Notes under the pieces: model-generated
Seen by the model: only the letters and a program-made list of their open reading frames with translations
The model's database searches: none
What the model was told of the DNA's origin: nothing
Program-made: the position numbers and the translations under genes
Shown here: positions 8,438 through 21,391 of the stretch, piece after piece
Layout: each line of letters opens with the position of its first letter
Numbering within the stretch: the stretch's first letter is position 1
NCBI RefSeq assembly: GCF_021026345.1
Contig: NZ_JAJNCZ010000002.1
Coordinates: 186,001-250,000, forward strand
Source of the DNA: Rhizobium sp. GN54
GTDB taxonomy: Bacteria; Pseudomonadota; Alphaproteobacteria; Rhizobiales; Rhizobiaceae
Direction: 5' to 3'
DNA: 64,000 bases

Positions 8438-9765
8438 GTATCTTCGGTTCCTCCCATTTTGGCCTGCCGCGCCTGAAGCCGCTCAATTCGAAGCGGTCGC
8501 ACATTGTCTCGGTGCTCGACATCGGTTCGACCAAGGTCGTCTGCATGATCGGTCGGCTGACGCCGCGCCCGGAGAGCGAGATCCTGCCGGGGCGCACCCA
8601 TTCGATCGAGGTCATCGGCATCGGCCACCAGCGCTCGCGCGGCGTCAAGAACGGCGTGATCGCCGATCTCGATGCGGCCGAGAGCGTCGTCCGGCTGGCG
8701 GTCGACGCCGCCGAGCGGATGGCCGGGCTGACGATCGACAGCCTGATCGTCAACGTCTCGGCCGGGCGCCTGCAGAGCGACATCTATACCGGCACGATCG
8801 ATCTCGGCGGACAGGAAGTCGAGGCGGCCGACCTGCGCAAGGTGCTGACGGCGGCGGGCCAGCGTTCGCTGCGCCAGGACCGGGCGATCCTGCATTCGCT
8901 GCCGACCGGCTATTCGCTGGACGGCGAGCGCGGCATCCGCGATCCGCTGTCGATGTATGGCGACGTCCTCGGCGTCGACATGCACGTGCTGACGGCCGAG
9001 CGCACGGCGCTGAAGAACCTCGAGCTCTGCGTCAACCGCGCCCATCTTTCGGTCGAGGGCATGGTGGCGACCCCCTATGCCAGTGGTCTTTCGGCGCTGG
9101 TCGACGACGAAGTCGAGCTCGGCTGCGCCTGCATCGACATGGGCGGCGGCACGACGGCGATCTCGGTCTTTGCCGAGGGCAAGCTGGTGCATGCCGACGC
9201 CGTGGCGCTCGGCGGCCATCACGTCACCACCGACATCGCCCGCGGCCTCTCCACCCGGATCGAGGATGCGGAGCGGCTGAAGGTCGTGCACGGCTCGGCG
9301 CTGCCGAATGCGTCCGACGAAAGCGATATCGTCGCCGTCCCGCCGATCGGCGAGGACGACCGCGACCAGCCGACCCATGTGCCGCGGGCACTGCTGTCGC
9401 GCATCGTCCGCGCCCGCATCGAGGAGACGCTTGAGCTGATCCGCGACCGGATCCAGCGCTCCGGCTTCTCGCCGATCGTGGGCAAGCGAATCGTGCTGAC
9501 GGGCGGTGCCAGCCAGCTCACGGGACTGCCGGAAGCCGCGCGCCGGATTCTGGCGCGCAACGTTCGCGTCGGGCGTCCGCTCGGCGTGTCGGGCCTGCCA
9601 GCCGCGGCCAAGGGTGCGGCGTTTTCCACGGCGGTGGGCCTGATGATCTATCCGCAGGTGGCGGAGTTGGAAGCGCATTCGACGCAGGGCGGCATGCTTG
9701 CGTCGCTTGCAGGAGGAAACGGCCGCATTGCCCGCATGGGGCAATGGCTGAAGGAGAGTTTCTGA
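8434..9765 (+). CDS. ftsA: Cell division protein FtsA
   Basis: FtsA is the actin-like ATPase that tethers FtsZ to the membrane. The protein has 443 residues. The phosphate-1 loop LDIGSTKVVCMIG lies at residues 28-40, the phosphate-2 loop CIDMGGGTTAISVFAEG near 230, and the adenosine motif VLTGGASQLTGL near 355. The C-terminus ends in an amphipathic GQWLKESF-type membrane-targeting segment. It overlaps ftsQ by four bases and is followed 97 bases later by ftsZ. Confidence 0.97.
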   Translation: MSIFGSSHFGLPRLKPLNSKRSHIVSVLDIGSTKVVCMIGRLTPRPESEILPGRTHSIEVIGIGHQRSRGVKNGVIADLDAAESVVRLAVDAAERMAGLTIDSLIVNVSAGRLQSDIYTGTIDLGGQEVEAADLRKVLTAAGQRSLRQDRAILHSLPTGYSLDGERGIRDPLSMYGDVLGVDMHVLTAERTALKNLELCVNRAHLSVEGMVATPYASGLSALVDDEVELGCACIDMGGGTTAISVFAEGKLVHADAVALGGHHVTTDIARGLSTRIEDAERLKVVHGSALPNASDESDIVAVPPIGEDDRDQPTHVPRALLSRIVRARIEETLELIRDRIQRSGFSPIVGKRIVLTGGASQLTGLPEAARRILARNVRVGRPLGVSGLPAAAKGAAFSTAVGLMIYPQVAELEAHSTQGGMLASLAGGNGRIARMGQWLKESF

Positions 9766-9862
9766 CGGGTTGCCGCCGGGTAGTTGCGTAGGCGGGTTAC
9801 GGAATTAGGGAACATGGCCGGTGTGGCGACGCGGGCCGGAACAGACAAAAGGAACATCGACA

Positions 9863-11587
9863 ATGACCATCAAGCTGCAGAAGCCGGACATCACTGAGCT
9901 GAAGCCCCGCATCACCGTCTTCGGTGTCGGCGGCGGCGGCGGCAACGCTGTCAACAACATGATCACCGCGGGGCTGCAGGGCGTCGATTTCGTCGTCGCC
10001 AACACGGATGCCCAGGCACTGACCATGACCAAGGCCGAGCGCATCATCCAGATGGGCGCGCAGGTCACCGAGGGCCTCGGCGCCGGTTCGCAGCCCGAGG
10101 TCGGCCGTGCGGCCGCCGAGGAGTGCATTGACGAGATCATCGACCACCTGAACGGCACGCACATGTGCTTTGTCACCGCCGGCATGGGCGGCGGCACCGG
10201 CACGGGGGCTGCCCCGATCGTCGCGCAGGCGGCCCGCAACAAGGGCATCCTGACCGTTGGCGTCGTCACCAAGCCGTTCCACTTCGAAGGCGGCCGCCGC
10301 ATGCGTCTCGCCGAACAGGGTATCCAGGAGCTGCAGAAGTCGGTCGACACGCTGATCGTGATCCCGAACCAGAACCTGTTCCGGATCGCCAACGACAAGA
10401 CCACCTTCGCCGACGCGTTTGCGATGGCCGACCAGGTGCTCTATTCGGGCGTCGCCTGCATCACCGACCTGATGGTCAAGGAAGGCCTGATCAACCTCGA
10501 CTTCGCCGACGTCCGCTCGGTGATGCGCGAGATGGGTCGCGCCATGATGGGCACCGGCGAGGCATCGGGCGAGGGCCGCGCGATGGCCGCAGCCGAGGCC
10601 GCGATCGCCAACCCGCTCCTCGACGAGACCTCGATGAAGGGCGCGCAGGGCCTCCTGATCTCCATCACCGGCGGCCGTGACCTGACGCTGTTCGAAGTCG
10701 ACGAGGCTGCGACCCGCATCCGCGAGGAAGTCGATCCGGACGCCAACATCATCCTCGGCGCCACCTTCGACGAGGAACTCGAAGGCCTGATCCGCGTCTC
10801 CGTGGTCGCCACCGGCATCGACCGGGCGACGTCGCAGGACGCCGGCCGCACCGCCGACTTTCGCCCGGTGAACAAGCCGCTGGTGCGCCCGTCGGCCGCC
10901 GTTCCGCCGCATCCGCAGGTCGCCCCGGCGCCGCAGCCGGTCGCAGCCGCACCGGTCATGACGCAGCCCGTGGCGCCGCAGCCGGCACGCGTGGCCGACC
11001 CGGTCGCCGAGACGATCCGCCAGGCCGAGATCGGCCTCGAGCGCGAACTGGCCCTGCCGGACGCCAAGCCGGCGCCCGCCCCGCAGGAAGAGTTCCGCCC
11101 GCAGAGCCGGATCTTCGCCTCCGCTCCGGCCGAAGCCCCGGTCATGGCTCCGGTTGCCGCACGCCCGGCGCCGGCTCCGCAGCCGCAGTACCAGCCGGCC
11201 CCGGTCCAGCAGCGCGCCGAGCCTGCGGCCCCGGTCATCCGCCAGGAGCCGGTCGCCAGCCGCATGCCGAAGATCGAGGACTTCCCGCCGGTGGTGCAGG
11301 CCGAGATGGAGCACCGCGTCCAGCCGGCGCAGGCCCAGCCGGAGGAACGCGGCCCGATGGGACTCCTGAAGCGCATCACGTCCTCTCTCGCGCGCCGCGA
11401 CGAGGAGGAGCAGCCGGCAGCAGAAGCCGCCGCCCCGCAGCGCCGGGCGATGTCGCCGGAAGCGAGCATCTACGCACCGCGCCGGGGACAGCTCGACGAC
11501 CATGGTCGTGCCACGCCGCAGCCGCGGGCGCTCAGCGAGGACGACCAGCTGGAGATTCCCGCCTTCCTGCGCCGCCAGTCGAACTAG
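9863..11587 (+). CDS. ftsZ: Cell division protein FtsZ (long rhizobial type)
   Basis: FtsZ is the tubulin-like GTPase that forms the Z ring. The N-terminal domain shows [14 protein letters not shown] (residues 21-34) and the tubulin signature [12 protein letters not shown] near residues 108-119. At 574 residues it is far longer than the E. coli protein: a Pro/Ala/Gln-rich linker of about 200 residues separates the GTPase core from the terminal peptide [13 protein letters not shown], which binds FtsA and other partners. The long linker is typical of Rhizobiales FtsZ1. ATG 9863 has AAAGGAAC upstream; the longer open frame lacks family similarity. Confidence 0.98.
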   Translation: MTIKLQKPDITELKPRITVFGVGGGGGNAVNNMITAGLQGVDFVVANTDAQALTMTKAERIIQMGAQVTEGLGAGSQPEVGRAAAEECIDEIIDHLNGTHMCFVTAGMGGGTGTGAAPIVAQAARNKGILTVGVVTKPFHFEGGRRMRLAEQGIQELQKSVDTLIVIPNQNLFRIANDKTTFADAFAMADQVLYSGVACITDLMVKEGLINLDFADVRSVMREMGRAMMGTGEASGEGRAMAAAEAAIANPLLDETSMKGAQGLLISITGGRDLTLFEVDEAATRIREEVDPDANIILGATFDEELEGLIRVSVVATGIDRATSQDAGRTADFRPVNKPLVRPSAAVPPHPQVAPAPQPVAAAPVMTQPVAPQPARVADPVAETIRQAEIGLERELALPDAKPAPAPQEEFRPQSRIFASAPAEAPVMAPVAARPAPAPQPQYQPAPVQQRAEPAAPVIRQEPVASRMPKIEDFPPVVQAEMEHRVQPAQAQPEERGPMGLLKRITSSLARRDEEEQPAAEAAAPQRRAMSPEASIYAPRRGQLDDHGRATPQPRALSEDDQLEIPAFLRRQSN

Positions 11588-11912
11588 GGCTGTCACCATT
11601 GTTGCAAACGAAGGCCCGGACCGTCTGTCCGGGCCTTCTTTTTTATCAAATCTTTCAGTAGTTTGAGTGGTCTCTGTGGGGCGTAACAAAACGAAAGAAA
11701 CAGTGATTTGTAACAATTCAGGCGCGCAACTACATTCCGGCCAGAAACGCCGCCAGCGCATTGATTCACGGGCGATTTTTACAGGCCTGGCGCAGTCTCT
11801 GCTGCAACGCTCCGATTTCCCGCTTCGACGGTCGAGGAGCACGCGAAGCAAAACGACAACAAAATAGTGACGATCGGCCCGGTGCCGGTGATAAGATAAG
11901 GCGAATTAGAAG
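11588..11912. other. ftsZ-lpxC intergenic region
   Basis: About 325 bases. The first 60 hold the ftsZ terminator. The rest is AT-richer than its surroundings and presumably carries the lpxC promoter; no gene or clear -35/-10 pair is supported by eye. Confidence 0.5.
11611..11645 (+). terminator. Rho-independent terminator of ftsZ
   Basis: A perfect 11-bp stem AAGGCCCGGAC/GTCCGGGCCTT (11611-11621/11627-11637) with a 5-base loop is followed by CTTTTTTT. It lies 23 bases after the ftsZ stop and ends the ddl-ftsQAZ transcript. Confidence 0.92.
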
Positions 11913-12869
11913 ATGTCCATCAGCTTGCTGGGTTTTCAGACGACGATCTCGAGCCCGGTTACGATCTCGGGAACAGGCGTCCATTCCGGCGCGGTCGTTT
12001 CCATTACCTTTCATCCGGCCGAGGCCGACAGCGGCATCGTCTTCCAGCGCCTTCACGACAACGGGTCCGTGAGCGAATACCGCGCCGTTTCCTCGCAGGT
12101 GGGCAACACCGACCTCTGCACCGTTCTCGGCTTCTCGCCGGACAAGTCCATCGCCACCATCGAGCACGTCATGGCAGCGCTCTATGCGCTCTCGCTCGAC
12201 AACGTGCTGATCGAGGTCCAGGGCGCCGAGATGCCGATCATGGACGGCAGCTCCGCTCCCTTCATCGATGCAATCGACCAGGTCGGCCTGCGGCCGCTCG
12301 CGGTCAAGCGCCGCTACATCCGCGTGGTCAAGCCGGTCCGCGTCGAGGCCGGTTCGTCCTGGGCGGAGTTTTCGCCGCATGACGGCACCCGCTTCGAGGT
12401 CGAGATCGATTTCGATTGCCCGCTGATCGGCCGCCAGGCCTGGAAGGGCGAGTTGACGCCTGCGACCTTCCGCAGCGAGCTGTCGCGCGCCCGGACCTTC
12501 GGCTTCATGCGTGACGTCGAACGCCTCTGGGCGGCCGGCTATGCGCTCGGCTCCTCGCTTGAGAACTCGGTCGTCATCTCCGACGACAACGCCGTGATCA
12601 ACATCGAGGGCCTGCGCTACGACGGCGACGAGTTCGCCCGTCACAAGACGCTGGACGCCGTCGGCGACCTGGCGCTTGCCGGCGCGCAGTTCATCGGCTG
12701 CTACCGCTCCTACCGCGGCGGCCACAAGATGAACGCGATGGCGCTGAAGGCGCTGCTCAACGATCGCACGGCCTACGAGGTCGTCGAGGCTTCGGTCCCG
12801 CGCGCTCGCGCCGGCAAACGCGAGCTCATCACCGTGAACGCACCGGAGTTCGCTCCCTGGTCCGCCTGA
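11913..12869 (+). CDS. lpxC: UDP-3-O-acyl-N-acetylglucosamine deacetylase LpxC
   Basis: LpxC is the zinc deacetylase that commits the pathway to lipid A synthesis. The 318-residue protein has the zinc-ligand segment TIEHVMAALYAL (His near residue 85), the second site RHKTLDAVGDLALAG (His and Asp ligands near 244-248), and the catalytic-His loop GGHKMNAMALKALL. Expressed alone behind the ftsZ terminator, it is the last cell-envelope enzyme of the dcw block, as in other alphaproteobacteria. Confidence 0.97.
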   Translation: MSISLLGFQTTISSPVTISGTGVHSGAVVSITFHPAEADSGIVFQRLHDNGSVSEYRAVSSQVGNTDLCTVLGFSPDKSIATIEHVMAALYALSLDNVLIEVQGAEMPIMDGSSAPFIDAIDQVGLRPLAVKRRYIRVVKPVRVEAGSSWAEFSPHDGTRFEVEIDFDCPLIGRQAWKGELTPATFRSELSRARTFGFMRDVERLWAAGYALGSSLENSVVISDDNAVINIEGLRYDGDEFARHKTLDAVGDLALAGAQFIGCYRSYRGGHKMNAMALKALLNDRTAYEVVEASVPRARAGKRELITVNAPEFAPWSA

Positions 12870-13030
12870 GGGCCGGGAGCATTCCCGATCGCACGGTGCT
12901 TCACACTTTCTTTGCCATAAAAATGCGTTAATGCAGCGGCATGGCGTTGCGGTATGCGCGGGATTGGGGATAGAACGCGTTCAATGAACGGCGCTCGAAC
13001 AGGGCGCCGCGATGATTTTGGGATTGTCAG

Positions 13031-13894
13031 ATGAAATTTGCAGGGATTGTTGGTGCCAAGCATTGGACGCGGATTGCCTGCGTCGCCCTCCTGTCCACGG
13101 TGCCGCTGGCGCTGACGGCATGCCAAAGCGATCCCGACATCGACATCACCAAGCTTTCGGCCGAGACCGATCCGCCTGAGGTTCTCTACAACCAGGGGCT
13201 GGCGAACCTCAATGCCGGCAACGTCACCGAGGCCTCGCGCAAGTTCGCCGCGATCGACCGGCAGCACCCGTTCTCCGAATATGCCCGCAAGGCGCTGGTG
13301 ATGAGCGCCTTTGTGAACTATCGCCAGGGCGCCAACCAGGAGGCGATCACCGCCGGCCAGCGCTACCTCAAGCTCTATCCGGAGTCCGAGGATGCGGCGT
13401 ATGCGCAGTACATCGTCGGGCTGGCCTATGCCAAGCAGATCCCGAGCGTGACACAGGACCAGCGTCCGGCCACGCAGACGATCGAGGCGATGCAGGCGGT
13501 CGTCACTAAGTACCCCGATTCGGAGTATGTCGAGGACGCGCAGGCCAAGATCCGCTTTGCGCGCGACCAGCTCGCCGGCAAGGAGATGCAGGTCGGCCGC
13601 TACTATCTCGAGCGCAAGGAATACCTGGCGGCGATCACCCGCTTCCGCACCGTCGTCGAGCAGTACGGCACGACGAACCAGGTGGAGGAAGCGCTCGCGC
13701 GCCTCGTCGAATCCTATTATGCAATGGGTATTACCAGCGAAGCGCAGACCGCTGCCGCCGTTCTCGGCCACAACTATCCGGACAGCCAGTGGTATGCGGA
13801 TTCCTACAAGCTGCTGCAGTCGAAGGGGCTGGAGCCGCGCGAGAATGCTGGTTCCTGGATTTCGCGCGCCGGCAAGGCCCTCATCGGCGCCTGA
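13031..13894 (+). CDS. bamD: Outer-membrane assembly lipoprotein BamD
   Basis: BamD is the essential lipoprotein of the BAM complex that folds beta-barrel proteins into the outer membrane. The 287-residue precursor has a signal peptide ending in the lipobox LTAC, so Cys31 would be lipidated. TPR-like repeats follow, including [33 protein letters not shown] and [18 protein letters not shown], all matching the YfiO family. It is placed 20 bases before recN, a common alphaproteobacterial arrangement. Confidence 0.95.
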   Translation: MKFAGIVGAKHWTRIACVALLSTVPLALTACQSDPDIDITKLSAETDPPEVLYNQGLANLNAGNVTEASRKFAAIDRQHPFSEYARKALVMSAFVNYRQGANQEAITAGQRYLKLYPESEDAAYAQYIVGLAYAKQIPSVTQDQRPATQTIEAMQAVVTKYPDSEYVEDAQAKIRFARDQLAGKEMQVGRYYLERKEYLAAITRFRTVVEQYGTTNQVEEALARLVESYYAMGITSEAQTAAAVLGHNYPDSQWYADSYKLLQSKGLEPRENAGSWISRAGKALIGA

Positions 13895-13914
13895 GCAAAG
13901 AGATATGACCTCGG

Positions 13915-15585
13915 ATGCTGGCACAGCTTTCGATCCGCGATATCGTCCTGATCGAACGGCTTGACCTCGCTTTCGATGGCGGGCTCTCGGTGCTGACCGG
14001 CGAAACCGGCGCCGGAAAATCCATCCTGCTCGATTCACTCTCGCTCGCGCTCGGCGGGCGCGGCGACGGCTCGCTGGTCCGCCACGGGCTGGACAAGGGC
14101 CAGGTGACGGCCGTGTTCGACGTGCCGACGGGGCACGCGGCCCGCACGCTCCTGCGCGACAACGCCATCGACGACGACGGCGACCTGATCTTCCGCCGCG
14201 TGCAGTCGGCCGACGGCCGCACCAAGGCCTATGTCAACGACCAACCGGTCTCCGTCCAGCTGATGCGGCAGGCGGGGCAGTTGCTCGTCGAGATCCACGG
14301 CCAGCACGATGATCGCGCGCTGATCGACACAGATGCGCACCGCGTTCTGCTCGACGCCTTCGGCGGCCTTGGCGAGACGGTGGCGGACGTCTCCCGCCTC
14401 TACCAGAACTGGAAGGATGCCGAGCGCGCGCTGCGTCGCCACCGCGAAAAGGTGGAGGCGGCCGCGCGCGAGGCCGACTATATCCGCTCCTCCGTAGACG
14501 AACTGGAGAAGCTCTCGCCGCAGGACGGCGAAGAGGAGGTGCTTGCGGAAGAACGCGCGCGGATGATGAAGGCCGAGCGGATCGCCGGCGACATCAACGA
14601 GGCGAGCGATTTCCTGAACGGCAACGCCTCGCCGGTTCCCGTCATCGCCTCGATGGTGCGGCGGCTGGAGCGCAAGAGCCAGGAGGCGCCGGGTCTTTTG
14701 GAGGAGACGGTCGAGCTGCTCGGCCGCGCCGTCGACCAACTCTCGGACGCGCAGATGGCGGTGGAGGTGGCGCTGCGCAAGACCGAGTTCGATCCGAAGC
14801 TTCTGGAGCGCACCGAGGAGCGGCTGTTTGCGCTCCGCGCCGCCTCGCGGAAATATTCCGTACCCGTCTCCGGCCTGCCGGCGCTGGCCGTGCGGATGAT
14901 CGCGGATCTCGCCGATCTCGATGCGGGCGAGGAGAAGCTGAACCGGCTGGAACAGGCCCTGGGCGAGATGCGGGCTGCCTTCGACGCCGCCGCGCGCGCG
15001 CTGTCGGAGCGCCGTCACCATACGGCCGAGGCGCTCGCCGGCGCGGTGATGGCGGAGCTTCCGGCGCTCAAGCTGGAGCGCGCCCGCTTCATGGTCAACA
15101 TCACCACCGATCCCGACGGCGGGGCGGAGGAGGGGATCGACACCGTCGAATTCCATGTCCAGACCAATCCGGGCACGCGCCCCGGCCCGATCATGAAGGT
15201 CGCCTCCGGCGGCGAGCTCTCGCGTTTCCTGCTGGCGCTGAAGGTGGCGCTTGCCGACCGCGGCTCGGCGCCGACGCTCGTCTTCGACGAGATCGACACC
15301 GGCGTCGGCGGGGCGGTGGCGGATGCGATCGGCCAGCGGCTGAAGCGGTTGTCGTCGACAGTGCAGGTGCTTTCCGTCACCCATGCGCCGCAGGTGGCGG
15401 CGCGTGCTGCCACGCATCTTCTGATCTCCAAGGGGCCGGTCGACGGCGGCGAGGCGATCGCCACCCGCGTGGCCCGGATGGATGACGGCGCCCGTACCGA
15501 GGAAATCGCCCGCATGCTCGCCGGCGCGTCGGTCACCGAGGAGGCGAGGGCGGCGGCGGCGCGGCTCCTGTCCGGCGGCGGCTGA
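13915..15585 (+). CDS. recN: DNA repair protein RecN
   Basis: RecN is an SMC-like ATPase acting early in double-strand-break repair. The protein has 556 residues. The Walker A motif GETGAGKS lies at residues 29-36, long coiled-coil arms fill the middle (around 150-370), the ABC signature is ASGGELSRFLLALKVAL, and Walker B is LVFDEIDTGVGG. The ATG at 13915 lies 21 bases after bamD, with a weak AAAGAG site. No SOS box could be recognised upstream because the gene appears co-transcribed with bamD. Confidence 0.96.
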   Translation: MLAQLSIRDIVLIERLDLAFDGGLSVLTGETGAGKSILLDSLSLALGGRGDGSLVRHGLDKGQVTAVFDVPTGHAARTLLRDNAIDDDGDLIFRRVQSADGRTKAYVNDQPVSVQLMRQAGQLLVEIHGQHDDRALIDTDAHRVLLDAFGGLGETVADVSRLYQNWKDAERALRRHREKVEAAAREADYIRSSVDELEKLSPQDGEEEVLAEERARMMKAERIAGDINEASDFLNGNASPVPVIASMVRRLERKSQEAPGLLEETVELLGRAVDQLSDAQMAVEVALRKTEFDPKLLERTEERLFALRAASRKYSVPVSGLPALAVRMIADLADLDAGEEKLNRLEQALGEMRAAFDAAARALSERRHHTAEALAGAVMAELPALKLERARFMVNITTDPDGGAEEGIDTVEFHVQTNPGTRPGPIMKVASGGELSRFLLALKVALADRGSAPTLVFDEIDTGVGGAVADAIGQRLKRLSSTVQVLSVTHAPQVAARAATHLLISKGPVDGGEAIATRVARMDDGARTEEIARMLAGASVTEEARAAAARLLSGGG

Positions 15586-15686
15586 CCGAGGCTGCCGAGC
15601 CTCAAGATGCCTCTGCAGCGGCGGGTGCCCAAATCTTCGTGAGGACTGCGCCCGAGGCTGCTTTTCTTTTTACTGCCATGCTCTAA

Positions 15687-17873
<2,187 letters not shown>

Positions 17874-17910
17874 GCGGATGGGGGGCCAGCGGCGTGGGCT
17901 ACGCCAGGTC

Positions 17911-18651
17911 TCAGTGGTCCCGGCGGCGGCGGTCGGGGCCTTCGTGGATGACCACCAGCGCGCCGATCATCGTGGCGCCTTCCGAATAACAGGGCGTCAG
18001 CCGCCGGCGGATCACGACGAGGTTGCCGTCCCGCTCGCGGGCATTGGTGTATTCGACGGTCTCGCCCGCAAAACAGCGGTCGAGATTGCCCTTGATAACG
18101 TTGTTGAAGTGATCGGCGCCGACGATGTCGCGCACGTGCCGCCCGACCAGTTCGTGCGGCTTGCGCTTCAGCCGTGCCGCATCGGTGGCATTGGCGTAGA
18201 GATAGCGATAGTCGGTGGTCACGACCGAGACGCGCTCGGCCAGCGTATCGAGCTGGCCGATGTCCAGTACCCCGTTGCGGACCGGCGCGGACAGGGCGGG
18301 CAGGCCGTTCTGATCGGCCGGCCGGGTGCGGACGGTGATGTATCGCCGGAGGAGCAGTTCGATCAGGTCGGCATTGTTGCGGACGCTCGAGGCGTCTTCT
18401 GCCTCCTCGCGCAAAAGCCGCAGCAGGGCGGTGAACTGCGCCTGCTGCTCGGCCGCGTCCTGCGTCTGGTGGTCGACCAGCGCCGTCAGCGCGTTCGTCA
18501 GTTCCCGGTCCATACGGTGGACGAGCGGCATGTCTTCTGCGTCGATGGCGTCGTGCAGGCGACGGTAGCGTTCCCAGAACTCCTCGGTCAGCCTGTCCAT
18601 GGAGAGGGACAGGAGACTGTTCCGGCCCATATTTGGTTTCGTTTCTGCCAT
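17911..18651 (-). CDS. Cytoplasmic PAS-domain protein without output domain
   Basis: A 246-residue soluble protein. The N-terminal half is helical (MDRLTEEFWERYRRLHDAID onward) and resembles no named domain that I recognise. The C-terminal half, about residues 130-235, has PAS features: DTLAERVSVVTTDYRYLYAN, HELVGRHVRDIVG, YTNARERDGNLVVIRRRLTP and GALVVIHE. No kinase, GGDEF, EAL or DNA-binding domain is attached, so it probably signals by protein contact. It converges with ligA and is followed on the same strand, upstream, by the RNA helicase gene. Confidence 0.75.
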   Translation of the reverse strand: MAETKPNMGRNSLLSLSMDRLTEEFWERYRRLHDAIDAEDMPLVHRMDRELTNALTALVDHQTQDAAEQQAQFTALLRLLREEAEDASSVRNNADLIELLLRRYITVRTRPADQNGLPALSAPVRNGVLDIGQLDTLAERVSVVTTDYRYLYANATDAARLKRKPHELVGRHVRDIVGADHFNNVIKGNLDRCFAGETVEYTNARERDGNLVVIRRRLTPCYSEGATMIGALVVIHEGPDRRRRDH

Positions 18652-18884
18652 TCAGCCCGCCACGTCGCGCCGCCCCCGTCCTGATTCGAAAATCCTGTGG
18701 CGCTGCAGCGACAATATGATTCTTCCGGCAGGTGGTGAAGGGGGAAAACGGCAAAATACGCCCATTCGTTGCGCGAATCGGCGAAGCGACAGCCCAATCC
18801 TCGATTGCGAGACGTGGTCGGGACGCCATCAGGGACGCGATGAGAGAGGCGGGAAGGCGGCAGGCACATGCCGCCTTCCGGGCG

Positions 18885-20891
18885 TCAGCCGTTGGACTTG
18901 CGCGCCTTCCGCTTGGGCGATGCAGCCTTGGCCGGATGGTCCTGGCGGGGTGGCTTGTCGGCGAAGGCGCCGTCCTTGAAGGACTTGGCCTTGCCCTTGA
19001 AGTCCGCCGTCTTGCCCTTGAAGCCGGCGGGCTTGCCGGGACGCTCGTCCCGGTCCTGGGGGGACCGGCTGCGGCCTTCGGCCTGGGCGGCCTTCTCCCA
19101 GCCCTTGCGGGCGGGTTTGCCGGCGAAATCGGCGCGGGCAGGCCTGTCGGAGGCCCGCTCGCGCGGGCCGTTCTCGCGCTCGCCTGCGAAATCCCGATCC
19201 TTCCGCGGGCCGCGGCCGGGGCGGTCGCCTGCCGGCTTGCCGCGTGTCATGTCCGGTGCACCGTCGAGCTTCGTCAGGCGAATGCCCTTCTCGATGATCT
19301 GCTTCGGGCCGATCCTTTCGAGGAAGGCCTCTGCGGAGGCTTCGGCGAGCTCGACATAGGTTTCGTCCTGCTGCATGCGGATTGCGCCGATCTCGTTGCG
19401 GGTGATGCCGCCGGCCCGGCAGAGCATCGGGATCAGCCAGCGCGGCTCGGCGTTCTGCTTGCGGCCAACGGAGATCGAGATCCAGCGGCCGGGGCCGAAG
19501 GCGTCGCGCGGCGGGCGGGGCGCCGGTTCTCCGGCTTCGCCCGACCGGCGTTCGCGGGCGGGGCGGCGTTGCGTAAGATCGACTTCCCGCAGATCCTCCG
19601 GCGCAGACCGGCCCTTGCGGTAGAGACGCACGAAGGCTGCGGCGATCTGGCGGGCGTCGAGGGTCGAAAGAAGGGTGTCGGTGAATTCCGCCTCGTCGTC
19701 GGCCACCGGCTCGGCCAGCACCGGATCGGCCAGAAGCCGCTCGTCGTCGCGGCGAAGGATCTCGTCAGCGGACGGCGGGTTCGCCCATTCGGCCGTGATC
19801 TTGGCTGTCGCCAGCAGGCGCTCGGCGCGGCGGATCGCCGGCACCGGAACGATCAGCGCGCTCACGCCCTTCCGTCCCGCCCGCCCGGTGCGGCCGCTCC
19901 TGTGCAGCAGCGTCTCCGGATTGGTCGGAAGGTCGGCATGGACGACGAGTTCGAGATTGGGCAGGTCGATGCCGCGGGCGGCGACGTCGGTTGCGATGCA
20001 CACCCGGGCGCGGCCGTCGCGCATCGCCTGCAGGGCGTGGGTCCGCTCGTTCTGCGACAGCTCGCCGGAGAGTGCTACGACGGAGAAGCCACGATTGTTC
20101 AGGCGCGCGGTCAGGTGGTTGACGGCGGCACGGGTCGAGCAGAAGACGATCGCCGTCGGGGCCTCGTAGAAGCGCAGCACGTTGATGATGGCATTCTCGC
20201 GGTCATGTGGGGTGACCGCCAGCGCGCGATAGGCGATGTCGCCGTGCTGGCCCTTCTCGGCCGCCGTCGTCACGCGCACGGCGTCGCGCTGGTAGTTGCG
20301 CGCGAGTTCCTCGATGGCGCGGGGAACGGTCGCCGAGAACATCAGCGTGCGGCGTTCGTCCGGCGCGGCCTCGAGAATGAATTCCAGGTCTTCGCGGAAG
20401 CCGAGGTCGAGCATCTCGTCGGCCTCGTCGAGCACCACCGCCTTCAGCCGGGAAAGATCCAGCGCGCCGCGGTCGATATGGTCGCGCAGGCGGCCGGGGG
20501 TTCCAACGACGATCTGGGCGCCGCGTTCGAGCGCACGGCGTTCGGTGCGGATGTCCATGCCGCCGACGCAGGAGGCGATCACGGCGCCCGTCTCGCCATA
20601 GAGCCATTCGAGCTCGCGCTTCACCTGCAGGGCGAGCTCGCGCGTCGGCGCGATCGCCAGCGCCAGCGGCACGGACGCCCGGCCGAAGCGCTCCTCGCCG
20701 TCGAGCAGGGTCGGCGCAAAGGCGAGCCCGAAGGCCACCGTCTTGCCCGAGCCGGTCTGGGCGGAAACGAGCAGGTCCGCGCCTTCGAGGTCGGGATCGG
20801 CCACTGCCTTCTGCACAGGGGTCAGCGTCGTGTAGCCGCGTTTCGCCAACGCGCTTGCCATCGCCGGAACGAGGCGTTCGTAATCGGTCAT
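18885..20891 (-). CDS. DEAD-box ATP-dependent RNA helicase with DbpA-like RNA-binding domain
   Basis: A 668-residue helicase. The Q motif precedes Walker A AQTGSGKT (residues 44-51). Further motifs are [35 protein letters not shown], the domain 2 segment [15 protein letters not shown] and [10 protein letters not shown]. After the core comes a DbpA-type RNA-binding domain ([36 protein letters not shown]) and a long basic tail rich in Lys, Arg, Gly and Pro. Such proteins remodel structured RNA in ribosome assembly, cold adaptation or decay (DeaD/CsdA-like). Start ATG 20891 begins the conserved core; an open extension upstream shows no similarity. Confidence 0.93.
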   Translation of the reverse strand: MTDYERLVPAMASALAKRGYTTLTPVQKAVADPDLEGADLLVSAQTGSGKTVAFGLAFAPTLLDGEERFGRASVPLALAIAPTRELALQVKRELEWLYGETGAVIASCVGGMDIRTERRALERGAQIVVGTPGRLRDHIDRGALDLSRLKAVVLDEADEMLDLGFREDLEFILEAAPDERRTLMFSATVPRAIEELARNYQRDAVRVTTAAEKGQHGDIAYRALAVTPHDRENAIINVLRFYEAPTAIVFCSTRAAVNHLTARLNNRGFSVVALSGELSQNERTHALQAMRDGRARVCIATDVAARGIDLPNLELVVHADLPTNPETLLHRSGRTGRAGRKGVSALIVPVPAIRRAERLLATAKITAEWANPPSADEILRRDDERLLADPVLAEPVADDEAEFTDTLLSTLDARQIAAAFVRLYRKGRSAPEDLREVDLTQRRPARERRSGEAGEPAPRPPRDAFGPGRWISISVGRKQNAEPRWLIPMLCRAGGITRNEIGAIRMQQDETYVELAEASAEAFLERIGPKQIIEKGIRLTKLDGAPDMTRGKPAGDRPGRGPRKDRDFAGERENGPRERASDRPARADFAGKPARKGWEKAAQAEGRSRSPQDRDERPGKPAGFKGKTADFKGKAKSFKDGAFADKPPRQDHPAKAASPKRKARKSNG

Positions 20892-21391
20892 GTCTGGTCT
20901 TTCGATATTGTGAGGCGCGCTGCCTGGTAACGGCTCACGTGCCTTCCGTGTCTCTTCCTGTGCATGGAGCGGTCCCGAAACCGCTGCACGTCTTCGGGGG
21001 CGCATGCGTCAGGTCCGGCCCGGACGTGCGGGCGCATTGCTCCGGCTCTCCGGCCGTCTGCGATTGGCGCGTTCGTAGCGGGAAGCGGCGCAAAAGTACA
21101 GATAGAATATCGGCTGCCGCATTGGCTGCCGCGAGGCCGTGTGCGGACAGGAGGCCAGTCGGAGTTCGGCGCGGCGGGAGATTGTGTTTTTGCGCTGCAC
21201 AAGCTAGAAAGCGCCGCTGCCGCGAAAGAGCCGAGAGGCTACCGGCGGCGGCACCTTTGGGAGGAGGTGTGGCGCAGACGGGTCGGGCCGGCAGCGATGT
21301 GCGGCGGGGCCGGTGCGCGGCAGTGAAATTCGTGCTGGCCCTGGCGGATCGCTCATCTTCCGTGGTCAGCCAGGCTGGAGGATCCGCCTCG
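20892..21391. other. Divergent helicase-panC intergenic region (500 bp)
   Basis: A 500-base GC-rich gap between the divergent helicase and panC starts. Open frames run through it on both strands but have no RBS, family similarity or coding-like composition. I see no clear promoter, terminator or riboswitch. Confidence 0.5.

Noticed and set aside
9797-11851. 684-codon open frame opposite ftsZ
   Set aside because: Antisense to ftsZ and across its terminator; no similarity.
18732-20930. 732-codon open frame on the plus strand opposite the RNA helicase
   Set aside because: It is antisense to a clear DEAD-box gene, has no family similarity or RBS, and arises from GC-rich codon periodicity.
20964-21326. 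120-codon plus-strand ORF in the helicase-panC gap
   Set aside because: No RBS, low-complexity Arg/Ala-rich text and no similarity.
20855-21391. N-terminal extension of panC by 179 codons
   Set aside because: PanC similarity starts at 21392, where a good RBS stands; the extension crosses the divergent promoter region.
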